DNA of 64,000 nucleotides, from assembly GCA_037952775.1 (NCBI GenBank), contig JBANAY010000003.1, forward strand, positions 24,738,001-24,802,000. The letters run 5' to 3'. This document shows positions 1 through 9,891 of this stretch, piece by piece. The position numbers and the translations under genes were made by a program. The DNA comes from Clonostachys chloroleuca (taxonomy: Eukaryota; Ascomycota; Sordariomycetes; Hypocreales; Bionectriaceae). Below the pieces are notes generated by a model. It saw only the letters and a program-made list of their open reading frames with translations, made no database searches and had not been told where the DNA came from. Each line of letters begins with the position of its first letter. The first letter of the stretch is position 1.

Positions 1-1
1 C

Positions 2-502
2 GTCCTTGCAACCTGGGCAATCGGCTTGCTTGCCTTCCTCAATGTCTCCCCAGATGGTGCCAAGGTCTTCAACTGGTTCATGAACATTTCCACGATTTCT
101 GGATACATCGCTTGGATCGTCGTCCTTATCACCTATATCCGATTCCGAAAGGCCATGGAGCTCAACAACCTTCTCAGCAGCCTTCCCTACAAGACCCGTT
201 TCCAACCATACTTCACCTACTTTACACTTTTCGTGATCAGCCTTCTCACGCTTACGAACGGTTTCCAAATCTTTATTCCCAAGAACTGGAATGTCCAAGA
301 CTTCTTGGCTGCATACATCACTATCCCGATCTTCCTTGTCTTCTACCTGGGTCATAAGATTTGGTTCCGAACCCCATTCTACATCCCCATTGACCAGATT
401 GATGTTACTACTGGAAAGAAGGAGATGGATGAGCTGGAAGCCAGAGACGTCCCTCCTGTACCAAGGAATCTCCTTGAGAAGATCTGGTTTTGGGTTGCCT
501 AG
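2..502 (+). CDS. amino-acid permease, 3' end only (partial)
   Basis: This is the last 166 codons of a fungal amino-acid permease of the yeast AAT/YAT family (APC superfamily), a plasma-membrane H+/amino-acid symporter. The frame is open at the window's left edge, so the 5' end is missing. Visible features are the end of one hydrophobic segment, two further transmembrane stretches (around GYIAWIVVLITYIRF and YFTYFTLFVISLLTL), another near the end (FLAAYITIPIFLVFYLGHK), and a charged cytosolic tail. The motif NWFMNISTISGYIAW is typical of the Gap1/Dip5-like group, where N-F-STISG sits in a late transmembrane helix. Substrate preference cannot be read from this part. It converges on the aldehyde dehydrogenase downstream. 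The family call is firm; the specificity is unknown. Confidence 0.88.
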   Translation, partial: VLATWAIGLLAFLNVSPDGAKVFNWFMNISTISGYIAWIVVLITYIRFRKAMELNNLLSSLPYKTRFQPYFTYFTLFVISLLTLTNGFQIFIPKNWNVQDFLAAYITIPIFLVFYLGHKIWFRTPFYIPIDQIDVTTGKKEMDELEARDVPPVPRNLLEKIWFWVA

Positions 503-1031
503 ATAGGGGCTGTAATAGTACAGATGTGATTATTTGGAGGAGGCAATTGAATTCTTTGCATTAGAACGATCTACAGGTTGACTTCACCTCCAAAATATAT
601 GTAGCACCGATAGACAAAAGTTCACGCACGAATAAATTGTTGTTGCTCAACAGGTAGTTTCTTTTTATGAAGCCGATGGACAGAAATTACTGGCAAACAA
701 GGTTCTGCAACTGGAACTCGGGGCCGTATTGGTCTCTAACATTTTCCATCATGAATAATACTTTGACTCTGGGTTCTTTATTTACTTGTAATTATCTCCA
801 TTTTTTTTATCCGTTCTCGTGGTAACATCTACTCGAGTTGGTGGGCTGTTTTGATCTATGTTCGCAACGATGAATCAAACCATGGACTTCATGGACGACT
901 TAGAGAGAGCATATGGATCGCCTTTTGCCGCGCACTTATTCTTGAAACCAAAAGACTTCAATGAAGATGTGAGATAAAATAAATCTAACCACACATGCTC
1001 GTGATTCGTTTTCGAGAAGTGTAGGCCAGCG
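503..1031. other. convergent intergenic region, no gene seen
   Basis: This 529-bp gap lies between two convergent stop codons. It is AT-rich with T-runs and should hold both 3' UTRs. I see no supported coding sequence or structured element. Confidence 0.6.
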
Positions 1032-2522
1032 CTACCACGCTGATGGCAGGCAGTATCCAACGCAGAAACTTGCTAGGATCAGCGCGCCTTTGATCTTCCA
1101 GCGTTTCTCCTCGTTTGAAACCCAGGTGTTGGCGATATTTGTTCGGCGTACATGCTTCATACCATAAGGCGCATACGTGAAGCTGAGGACCCTATCTAGA
1201 AACGACGGAGGCGTAACAACTGTTCGTTTATGCGTGAAGCAGTCGATACTATGCTCTCCGTGAAAGGTACCATGGCCGGAGTCCCCAACTCCTCCAAATG
1301 GGGCCGAGTCCACGAAGGAGTGAAACAGTGTGCCGTTGACTGTGACGCCTCCGCTGTCGATCTGGTCTAAAATCTCATTCGTCACAGCGTCATCTTTGCT
1401 GAACACGTACATAGCCAGCGGTTTCGGTAGTGACTTCGTTATTTTGATTGCCTCATCGACAGTAGCTGTAATCATTGGAAGGAGGGGGCCGAAAATTTCC
1501 TCAGACATTAACGAGTCATCCAGAGTGATTCCCTTGACGATGGTGGGGTGGATAAACTTGCTCTCCCTACTGCTTTTTCCACCGTAGATAATCTCCCCCT
1601 TGGTATTGTTGAGCAGTCGTATAACTCGATCGAAGTTGTACTCGTTGATAATGTGGGACATGTGACTGTCACCTTGCTTCAAGTACTGCTCATTCCAGTA
1701 GGCCATGCGCTCTAATAACTGATCCGCAATTTCAGGCTCAGCAAAGACATGGTTGATGTTTGTGCAGATCTGGCCGGCATTCATAAACTTAGTGTTGGAT
1801 ATCCGCCGCGCCGCAAGCTCAATATCACACGATTTTGTGACGAAGCAGGGCCCTTGACCGCCCAGTTCCAATACTGTCGGGGTGAGATGTTTGGCCGCTG
1901 CCGCTGCCACCACTCGGCCTACCTTGCTGGAACCAACGAAGAAGATCTGATCGAACCGTTTTTCGAGGATATAAGTTGTCTCTTTGACGCCGCCGGTAGC
2001 GAGCCGGATTGTCTGGGGGTCGAGATACCTGGGGAAGAGATCTCTCAGAAGCGCCTTGGTGTGTGTTGCAACCTCGGAAGGCTTTACCATAGCACAGCAA
2101 CCAGCCGCTATAGCACCGACGAGCGGGTTGAGTGCGACGTAGAGGGGATAGTTCCAGGTCCCAATTATGAGTGCAACACCAAGAGGCTCCTTTCGATAGT
2201 GCGCTTTACCCAGGACCCCAAAGACGAAACCCGCATCCGCGAGCTTGACATCAGATGTCCATTTATCGAGGTTCTTCAATGTGTACATAATTGCATGTTT
2301 CGTACTGCGCAAGTCTCCAAGGCTGCTTTCGAATGGGTGGCGACCCAAATCTTTCTGCAGAGCGTTGATGATTTGCTCTGTGTTGTCCTCCACCAACCAC
2401 CAAAGCTGTTTCAGCTGCCAACTCCGCCACGCAATCTCTTTAGTTGTTCCTTTAGAAGATGTTGCCGTGAGCGTCTCGTAGGACTCGTCAATTTCTTCTT
2501 GGGTGCTGTATTGCGAAACCAT
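1032..2522 (-). CDS. class-3 (fatty) aldehyde dehydrogenase, membrane-tailed
   Basis: The product oxidises aldehydes, probably long-chain or lipid-derived, to acids with NAD(P)+. It is a 496-residue single-exon protein of the ALDH3 family (yeast Hfd1-like). The ATG at 2522 is chosen because the longer frame starts with TTG. Catalytic features are clear: TWNYP with Asn124, general base Glu219 in LELGGQGP, and nucleophile Cys253 in NAGQICTN. The C-terminal residues (KGALILASFCVGYCL) are hydrophobic, like the tail anchor of ALDH3 enzymes at ER, lipid-droplet or mitochondrial outer membranes, so membrane association is inferred. It is divergent from the flavocytochrome b2 gene, with 1.2 kb of shared upstream DNA. 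Family and activity are well supported; substrate is inferred. Confidence 0.92.
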   Translation of the reverse strand: MVSQYSTQEEIDESYETLTATSSKGTTKEIAWRSWQLKQLWWLVEDNTEQIINALQKDLGRHPFESSLGDLRSTKHAIMYTLKNLDKWTSDVKLADAGFVFGVLGKAHYRKEPLGVALIIGTWNYPLYVALNPLVGAIAAGCCAMVKPSEVATHTKALLRDLFPRYLDPQTIRLATGGVKETTYILEKRFDQIFFVGSSKVGRVVAAAAAKHLTPTVLELGGQGPCFVTKSCDIELAARRISNTKFMNAGQICTNINHVFAEPEIADQLLERMAYWNEQYLKQGDSHMSHIINEYNFDRVIRLLNNTKGEIIYGGKSSRESKFIHPTIVKGITLDDSLMSEEIFGPLLPMITATVDEAIKITKSLPKPLAMYVFSKDDAVTNEILDQIDSGGVTVNGTLFHSFVDSAPFGGVGDSGHGTFHGEHSIDCFTHKRTVVTPPSFLDRVLSFTYAPYGMKHVRRTNIANTWVSNEEKRWKIKGALILASFCVGYCLPSAW

Positions 2523-3724
2523 CTTGCTGTAGCGATCAAACAAATCTAGAGGAGATGGTAGTATCGATCTTCGCCAGACCAGTCGTCATGTGCCTTAGGC
2601 GGAGATCCAAAAAAAGTGAACCTTCGCCAGATAAATGTACAGTTGTTCTTGAGCAGGGTTCGCGCAAAATGTACACTGTATCTGAACCCTAGACGTCAGA
2701 AATCGGAGTCCAAGTCTATTTTCAGTGCTGATGTCAGCTCATTTTCCACAAATCCTTGGATCACGCTCCTGTTCGCCCTCCCTATTTAGGCAGGAGAATA
2801 CAATTCTCTGTGCTTTGGGGTTTCTGGAATATGATTGTGAGCTATGATTTATACCTGACTGGCCTCGTCACACGAGAACAGGAAAATTGAACTTCCGCTC
2901 TCAGTTGCAAGAATAGTGACCTAGACAGTCTTGTCGAGTGCCTCGGAAATGTTTACCTCAGTTTTCACACAGAAGGTAGATATATTCTCCATGGAGACCT
3001 CGTCTTGGGATAAAACTTAAAATTAGGGGTAGATATTTCACGGCTTTGGTAGGGGACAGGTTGGGGATAGAGTATGAAAGATCACCAACTGATGCATCTA
3101 CATTCAAGGCAGCGGAAATGAAGCGGTAACGTATTTATGATGGAGTCAAACAAACGAGAGGTTATGAAATGAAAACTAGGATGTAAGACTTAAGTATCAC
3201 ATAGCTATAAGTGTTAGAAGATAAATCGAGGATAGTATCTCAGTCATGGAACCCCGTAGCCAGTTGAGTGGATCTACTTGCGTATTCATACAAAATTGTT
3301 GATAAGGTGCTTATCTTGAGAAGGAAATTAATTTTCGGGGGGTTCGAGGACAATGGAGGAGAGAGACACAGGCACCTTTTGTCCTCAATGCAAGGATATT
3401 TGTCCAACCTACTTAATTGATTGCTGGACAAGCTGACGCAGCCCAGGTTTTGGTTTAGACGTCGTAGAGATACAGCAACTGTGCCCGTTAGTAGCACAGC
3501 AGCTTATCTAGGGGCCGACTCGCTAATGGAGGGATTTTTTCATCAAAAGGGGCCACGAATATGGGCTAATGAGTCCCATACACGCTAATTTGACACCGGC
3601 AGTTGGTATTGCGAACTTTTTGGACCAATGGCGTGATACTTGACAAATGTGCATCGGCAGATTCATCAACGTCGTTGCTCCGTTGACGGAGGGCACTCTA
3701 ACCTTCACATAGACATCTTCTACG
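2523..3724. promoter_or_regulatory. shared divergent upstream region (ALDH / flavocytochrome b2)
   Basis: This 1.2-kb stretch separates two divergently transcribed oxidoreductase genes and must contain both promoters. I see no convincing TATA box or recognised operator. The short open frames inside it have no recognisable product and were not called. Confidence 0.5.
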
Positions 3725-5329
3725 ATGCCTTCTCGCACGGAAGTTGCGAAGCACAACACGAAAAATTCATGCTGGGTCGTCATTTCTGGCATAGTCTACG
3801 ACGTCACCCGATTGATTGACCAGCATCCCGGGGGCGCAAATGCGATTCTCGCGCTGGCTGGTAAAGACGCAACTGAAGATTTCGACCTTTTCCACTCTCC
3901 AAGCACTATCAAGAGTAGGCCTGAACAAGGTGAGCACTTACTAACGTCCCGTTCGGCCGCTTGAATCGCTGGAATGGAATCTGATAAGCGTGACATAAAG
4001 TGATTGAGATAGGCCCTCTTGCTGCTGGTGACGGCTCATTACAGCCACCTCCTTCGCCAGTGGCATCTTTCATAGCAGCAGAGACGTCAGACTCCCGAGA
4101 AACGTCGCTAAAGATGAGTACAAAACTTCCACTCGTTGCGTGTAGATCACTGCAGGACTTTGAAAACACCGCTCTCCAGCTTCTGCCGGAGAGAAGCCGC
4201 GTATATTTCAATACCGGATCAGAAACAAGATCTGCTTTTGACAACAATCGTTCGGACTGGGTCCGCCTCTCTTTCCGGCCCCGTGTTCTCCGGGATGCGT
4301 CCAAGCTCTCCATGCAAGAGAGAATAATGGGCGCTCATAGCACCCTGCCCATCTTCATTGCCCCTACAGCGTCTGCGCAACTCGGTAACACGGACGGCGA
4401 GCTTTGTTTCACTCGGGCTGCTGCCCGGATGGGTATCCCACAAGGACTGAGCACGTATGCCTCCAAATCCCCGAAGGAGGTGGCTGAATGCTTTCAGAAT
4501 GAGCCAGAACGACGGGGCGGTGCTTTGTTCTACCAGTTGTACGTGCCGAAAACGAAGAGCAATGCTGAGCTGATGCTAGCCGAGGCAAAGTCTTTGGGTT
4601 ACAAGGCTCTCCTGCTCACTGTTGATAACCCCGTTCTCGGTAAGAGGGACGAAAACGATCAGTATAAAGAACTCGCTGCGCTAGGGCCTGGTGACGAAAA
4701 TCGGCCATACGCCACACCCCCTCTCCCCGGCGAAGAGCCAGGAGTCCCTCGGGCTATCCATGATCCCACCCTTTCTTGGGATGACTTGCCTTGGATCCGG
4801 AAGGCGTGGGGAGATGGGCCTTTAATTCTAAAGGGTATCCAATGCGTTGAAGATGCAGTGGAAGCATTGCGCCATGGCGTTGATGGAATATACATTAGCA
4901 ATCACGGAGGAAGACAGCTCGATTATGCACCAAGCGCAGTAGAAGTACTGCTTGAGATTCGCCAGAACGCGCCTCAGGTCTTCGAAAAAATCGACGTCTA
5001 CGTTGATGGTGGCATCATGAGGGGCACAGATGTTGTCAAGGCGATTTGTCTTGGAGCGAAAGCAGTCGGCATAGGACGTGGCTTCCTGTATGCTCTGTGT
5101 GCCCACGGTACTGACGGTGTTGTTCGAGCCATTGAAAGTAAGTGACGATTTGCCCTTTATTCTTAAGTATACATTGCTGAGCCTTTTCTGCAAAGTCATG
5201 AGCGAAGAAATTCAAACTACAATGCGGCTTCTTGGAGTCACAGATTTGTCGCAGTTAAACCCGTCATTCCTGAATTTTAGCCGCTTCTCGCAGGCCAAAG
5301 ATATCTGCACATTTTCATCCAAGCTTTGA
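3725..5329 (+). CDS. flavocytochrome b2, L-lactate dehydrogenase (cytochrome)
   Basis: The product oxidises L-lactate (or a related 2-hydroxy acid) to the keto acid with FMN and passes electrons through a cytochrome b5-like heme domain to cytochrome c. Proposed exons are 3725-3929, 4001-5137 and 5196-5329, giving 491 residues. The N-terminal cyt b5 domain (about residues 1-75) has heme ligand motif HPGG and a second His in FDLFHSPS. The FMN domain (about 110-480) has QLYVPK, the catalytic base His in SNHGGRQLD, and the phosphate-binding YVDGGIMRG / GIGRGFLY segments. The last exon ([16 protein letters not shown]) matches the family's usual C-terminus, which fixes the second intron. No presequence precedes the heme domain, so mitochondrial targeting, normal for yeast Cyb2, is not evident. 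A related hydroxy-acid oxidase role is the alternative. Confidence 0.9.
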
Positions 5330-5542
5330 TTAGACCTCAGACTAGCCTTTTCATATTTAAATAGACTATGTGATTTAGCAACTATTTCGGATAGTATCGA
5401 GGGTTCGGCGCAAGAAAATGTAAGTTGTATTCCAGGAATGTAGCCTTTACCAAAGGTTCACTCTCCCAATGGTGTGGCACTACTTGTTGAACCAAAAAGG
5501 ATTTTAATCAAGAGGACTATTGAGTCCTATATTCCAACGCTA

Positions 5543-7942
5543 CTACGGGATATCAGCCAGGATGTACTCCATCAAAGGTCCTGTAAGACCCTCATCAAGG
5601 CCCAATGCCGTCAACTGTCCAATTTGACTCAAAAGGCTTCCCCCTCTGTCAAATATCTTCCCAATTTTCTCCTTGAGGCCCATGTCTATCTGGACGTCGA
5701 GAATATAATCAGAAATCCTTTCCGACACAGTTACATCATGCAAAACGGGCTGAGCGCCTATATCAATAACAATCTCGCCGCTATCTTTAGACAGCGTTGG
5801 AAGCTCTACAACTAAGCCAGGGGCCGCTGGGTATGTCTCTACGGTTGCATTGACGTCCACCAAAGACTGCCCGCCAGCTGAGACAGAGAGCTGATCTGGA
5901 ACTGATGTCAGACCTAGAAATTTGACTCTCCACTGTTTGGATGAAGGCGCAAATCTGAGCTGCCCCTTGGCTTGCACGTAATTTATCTTAATTTCTCGGA
6001 GACCAGTTGAATCAGGTGATGCGAGCTCGTCATCCTGAATCTCCTCGCGAATTGTGAAATCTCCATCTTCGCCGACGGCCACCAGAAGCTCCAGTCCAGA
6101 TGGATTCAGTCCCCCGTTCTTTGGTTTTGGCGCCTTATCTAGAGGAATAATGGCTCCCATCGGTGCCAACACGGGATACTCATGGATTTTGCGGTGCATC
6201 CGAATCGATTTGTTGCCTTGATAAATCATCCCATTGAAGATGTCTACCCAGCGACCACGAGGAATCCATACGTCGACTGCGCCCGTGTTCGTTCTCTTAT
6301 CCCGTGGCTTAACAATCGGCGCAACAAGCAAACTTGAGCCGAAATAATATTGGTTTGGCTGGCCATATGCTTCCTCCTGCTCAGGATGCTTCCAGTACAT
6401 GGGCTGCACCAGGGGCTCATTGTCGAATGCGGATAAGGCATTCATAGTGTCAAGATAGGGTATGAGCCTGTGCCGAAATTGCAAGAACTTCTCCATCACC
6501 TGCTTATACTCCTCTCGGAAAAGCCATGGCTCCTTCGAACCCCACGGATTCGCGGACGAGTGTAGCCGCATAATGGGCGAGAAGACTCCATATTGAACCC
6601 ACCGAGTGGCCAGCTCGTCGTCACGGTAGCCACCCATATGGCCACCAATATCGTGGCTCCACCAGCCGTATCCAATGTTCGACGCTGTAGCTGTAAACTC
6701 GGGCTGGAACTGGAGGGATTCCCACGTCATAATGGTGTCGCCAGAAAATCCGACGGGATAGCGATGACTTCCGGGACCACCGAACCTGGAAAAGATAATG
6801 CCCCTACCGTCTTCTCCCTGTTGCTGCACATGGTCTAAGAAATGGAAGTGGTTCAACAGCCACAGGGGATCTAAGCCTGGGATTCGTGAATATGGCCCTT
6901 GTTGCCAGTCGATCCACCAAAAATCACATCCTTCCTTCTCCAGCTGGCGGTGAAGAGTGTTCAGGTATGCATGCATAAATTTGGGGGACGTAGGATCGAA
7001 TAGCATAGGGGCACCACTTGAGGTATCGTGACCAATCTCCCTTGCCATGGATTCATACATGTCCTCGTGTCGGTGAATGCCAGCATGCGGGTGGTCGTTG
7101 AGAGTAATTTTGAGATTTTTCCCATGCAACGCCTTGGTAAATCCGAGAGGATCGGGGAAAAGCTCTTTGTTCCAGCTATACCCTGTCCATCCGGCATGTG
7201 GTATGTGGTCACCACTAACCTGATGCCAGTCCATGTCGATGACAGCCACAGACAATGGGACCTCTCGTGTCTCAAATTTACCCATCAACTCCAGGTATTC
7301 TCTGTCTGTGTAGGCATAGTACCTACTCCACCAATTCCCTAAAGCCCAACGAGGCAGCAGAGGTTGCTTTCCAGAAATGGCGAAAAATGAGCTCATTGCA
7401 CGTTTGAAGTCTCGCCCGTAGCAGAAGAGGTACCCATCGATTCGGTCACCCGGTCTGCGGGGAGATGCAAAGCCCGTTGAGTCGAAGAGCATGGACCGGC
7501 TATCGTCGAGGACCGAGTACCCGGCTTTCGATAGAATTCCAGTCTCCAGGTCACATCGCCCGTCGACATTGTCAAGCGTTCTCGCTGTGCCTCCCAAGTT
7601 TTCCGGGGTCGTCTCGCCGTAGCGCCAGTCTGCACCCCAAAGGGTGTTCTTATCGCTGAAGCTGATGATGAAGCCGTAGCGGTCAAATCTCTTCTTGTTG
7701 TATGTGACATGGAAGGTGCTTGTCCTGATTTCCAGATAGTCCCCGGTGTCGTTTGTTGTAAACTCTGGGGATGGAAATCGTCGATTGATCGCGAATGTCG
7801 AGGGTCTGTCTTCAAAGACTCCGTCTTCAGCCCATTCATATCGAAGAACAACATCATCGATCAAGGTGAACCTGTATTGAGGCCCCTTGACCATTGATGA
7901 AGACTCTCCGATAGGGTCGCTAGGAAGTGAATATTTGTCCAT
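5543..7942 (-). CDS. glycoside hydrolase family 31 (alpha-glucosidase/alpha-xylosidase-like)
   Basis: The product is predicted to cleave terminal alpha-linked glucose or xylose with retention of configuration. The ATG at 7942 gives 799 residues; the open frame extends 81 codons further, but that stretch is Cys-rich and unlike the family. An N-terminal beta-sandwich (about 1-215) is followed by the (beta/alpha)8 barrel. The likely nucleophile is Asp345 in WWIDWQQG, and the acid/base candidate is Asp402 in SGDTIMTWES. WWSHDIGGHMGG and RLHSSANPWG are the usual GH31 barrel motifs. No signal peptide or transmembrane segment is seen, so an intracellular enzyme is inferred. It converges on the lactate dehydrogenase gene. 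Family is certain; the specificity within GH31 cannot be set. Confidence 0.9.
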   Translation of the reverse strand: MDKYSLPSDPIGESSSMVKGPQYRFTLIDDVVLRYEWAEDGVFEDRPSTFAINRRFPSPEFTTNDTGDYLEIRTSTFHVTYNKKRFDRYGFIISFSDKNTLWGADWRYGETTPENLGGTARTLDNVDGRCDLETGILSKAGYSVLDDSRSMLFDSTGFASPRRPGDRIDGYLFCYGRDFKRAMSSFFAISGKQPLLPRWALGNWWSRYYAYTDREYLELMGKFETREVPLSVAVIDMDWHQVSGDHIPHAGWTGYSWNKELFPDPLGFTKALHGKNLKITLNDHPHAGIHRHEDMYESMAREIGHDTSSGAPMLFDPTSPKFMHAYLNTLHRQLEKEGCDFWWIDWQQGPYSRIPGLDPLWLLNHFHFLDHVQQQGEDGRGIIFSRFGGPGSHRYPVGFSGDTIMTWESLQFQPEFTATASNIGYGWWSHDIGGHMGGYRDDELATRWVQYGVFSPIMRLHSSANPWGSKEPWLFREEYKQVMEKFLQFRHRLIPYLDTMNALSAFDNEPLVQPMYWKHPEQEEAYGQPNQYYFGSSLLVAPIVKPRDKRTNTGAVDVWIPRGRWVDIFNGMIYQGNKSIRMHRKIHEYPVLAPMGAIIPLDKAPKPKNGGLNPSGLELLVAVGEDGDFTIREEIQDDELASPDSTGLREIKINYVQAKGQLRFAPSSKQWRVKFLGLTSVPDQLSVSAGGQSLVDVNATVETYPAAPGLVVELPTLSKDSGEIVIDIGAQPVLHDVTVSERISDYILDVQIDMGLKEKIGKIFDRGGSLLSQIGQLTALGLDEGLTGPLMEYILADIP

Positions 7943-8571
7943 AGTTGAGGTAGATATATTATCCTGGCAATGACTCGGAAGGTGAGTATTAACAAAACCG
8001 GCCGGGCTATTAAGCGCTTTAGAGCAGACTCTAAACACCAAAATATGCGACTTTTTTTGTTGGTTGTTGACAATGGTTGAACAGAGAAGAGTTGATTCAA
8101 TAGCCCCGCACTCAAAAGTGTCTTGATGACGACATGGACTTACTGAACGCAGAATTATGCATAGTACTGCATAGTAATAATGCATGGAGCCAGCCAGTTG
8201 CGCCGCTTAAAATACTAGAGGGGCTGTATCATCCCTAGCGAGCCATCCGGCCAAGTGCCCAGATAATGATAAGAGGGTTAAACTATCTCCATCTAGATCA
8301 ATTCACACGGCTGCAGCTACCGTCTCCACGGCTGGCAGCCATTATCGTGATATGGTTTGGTCTAGATCGCAGGGTCACATGGCCAGAGGCAGTCAATACG
8401 CTCCTTCTTCAAGCTCAGCGAACTTCGGTAAACATGCGCTTCAAGTGTATATATGTATATATGAGCCAAGGTACTGCACATTGCGACCACCCTAATCGTA
8501 TGCACATTGACCCTCATCGCTGTGACGACAACGGATCTACTTGGCAAGAAGAGTCTAGTAGTTCATCCTCA

Positions 8572-8615
8572 TCTCTCTCTCTCTCTAAAAAAAAAAAAGA
8601 AAAAAAAAAAAAAAA
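8572..8615. repeat. CT repeat plus poly-A tract
   Basis: A (CT)n run up to 8586 is followed by A-runs at 8587-8598 and 8600-8615, broken by one G. It is simple-sequence DNA that could be a degenerate retroelement tail, but nothing else supports that. Confidence 0.85.
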
Positions 8616-8745
8616 GAATAAGTATAATCACGGCTAAATCTAATTTCTACAGAGAAATGCTAGGCACACCTATCAACATGTGGTGCTACAGTTGCGGCTA
8701 GAATAATCCTACTTCTTCTACAACATGCGAGAAGAAGGGGTGTGG

Positions 8746-8768
8746 AAAAAAAAAAAAAAAAAAAAAAA
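8746..8768. repeat. poly-A tract
   Basis: This is an uninterrupted run of 23 A residues between the GH31 promoter and the 3' side of the APH-like gene. No target-site duplication or element body is recognised beside it. Confidence 0.9.
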
Positions 8769-8955
8769 CACCGCATATTGTAAGTAGACTACTGCAATCT
8801 GTTTGTATCCAATGTTCTCACACCACGATTCTTGGTGTCTATAGAAAATGAGGGCAATATACAATGGCAGAGTTCTTATTTGAACTACCTTTTGAACAAA
8901 GCAGTGCTCACTTCTTTCATATCAGCCTGGATTATATGGCATTTAACAACTGTCT

Positions 8956-9891
8956 TTACTGTTGTGAAGCGTAACGCTCATTAAACCACTGCTTCCATGT
9001 GTCTGAGACGTCCGGAAATCCTCTTCTCTTAAGTTCTTGGTGCACCCGTTTTCTCCAATCCGCCTCAGAGATTCCAGATACATCTCCCAATTCAAGGTCT
9101 AGTCCCCAAGCAACAGCGAATTTAGTGCTAATCCATTCCCGGGGAACAAATCCTGCCATCTCCCAGTCAATGATCCCCACTAAATATTTCTCTCGCGGAT
9201 CAACCATTATATTGCCTGGCGCTAGATCATTATGAGAGAATAAAAACACTGTAGATGACGAAATTTGCATGCCTAGTTGATTGCAGTTTTCTAGCAGAGT
9301 CTCTGATCGAAAGTCGTAGGTCAAGGGATCCAGCCAGCTATCAGATAAGTAGCAGTTATCTACTCCTCCTATGCGAGTAGATGAATGAGTTGATAATTGA
9401 GTGCATATCTCAGCAACCTGCTGAGCGTAGTATTGCCTATAGTCGTCGTTCATCAATGGCCAAGCACTGTTTAACGTGACTCCGGGCAAACGAGTTGAAA
9501 AGAGGTAGCTCCGATCCTCATCTTCCGAGTAGTGCAAGACTCGAGGTACCGCGAACTTCAGATTCTGGTTTGCCAGCCAGTCCAGGGTCACATTCTCTCT
9601 TGTGCCGCCTTTTCGTGTTTGGAACAGCTTAATCTTAAGGACGACATCGCCAAAAGCCCAGACTGCAGAGACATTGGCACAGCTGTGCACAAGATGGGGA
9701 TAGCTGTCGGAGGGAATCGCAGTGGCAGGAGGGAGCGGCGATACATTATCTGCGAGAGAGTAACAACTGCCATGGTGGTCCTTCCACAACGGCTTTTCAG
9801 CGACTATGGCCCGCTGCAGAATGAACCTATTCCCGATAAGCCAAGAGTTGTCATCCACTTGCTTGACCAAGCCACTGATAGAATCAGGCAT
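8956..9891 (-). CDS. APH-fold phosphotransferase family protein
   Basis: This single-exon gene encodes 311 residues of the aminoglycoside phosphotransferase / choline kinase-like superfamily. Fungal members are numerous and mostly of unknown substrate. The ATG at 9891 is used because the longer frame starts with TTG. A nucleotide-binding Lys is likely in DVVLKIKL. The Brenner motif HNDLAPGN carries catalytic Asp222, and the metal-binding Asp242 lies in IIDWEMAGFVP. The spacing matches an active kinase fold. No membrane segment or signal is seen. Neighbours give no functional hint. The fold call is firm; whether it phosphorylates a small molecule or a protein is not known. Confidence 0.85.
   Translation of the reverse strand: MPDSISGLVKQVDDNSWLIGNRFILQRAIVAEKPLWKDHHGSCYSLADNVSPLPPATAIPSDSYPHLVHSCANVSAVWAFGDVVLKIKLFQTRKGGTRENVTLDWLANQNLKFAVPRVLHYSEDEDRSYLFSTRLPGVTLNSAWPLMNDDYRQYYAQQVAEICTQLSTHSSTRIGGVDNCYLSDSWLDPLTYDFRSETLLENCNQLGMQISSSTVFLFSHNDLAPGNIMVDPREKYLVGIIDWEMAGFVPREWISTKFAVAWGLDLELGDVSGISEADWRKRVHQELKRRGFPDVSDTWKQWFNERYASQQ

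Larger units (their letters stand above)
7943..8955. other. intergenic region with low-complexity tracts
   Basis: This region is upstream of the GH31 gene and downstream of the APH-like gene. It holds a CT repeat followed by A-runs at 8572-8615 and a 23-bp poly-A tract at 8746-8768. No gene is supported. Confidence 0.6.

Noticed and set aside
1749..2549. 266-codon plus-strand open frame
   Set aside because: It lies entirely antisense to the strongly supported aldehyde dehydrogenase gene and its translation has no domain-like features.
7393..7857. 154-codon minus-strand frame inside the GH31 gene
   Set aside because: It is a shifted frame of the same strand within a conserved catalytic protein. 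The composition is Ser/Thr/Arg-rich without homology-like blocks.
8587..8768. Poly-A tails of a LINE-type insertion
   Set aside because: Two A-runs are present but no element body, target-site duplication or coding relic was found beside them.
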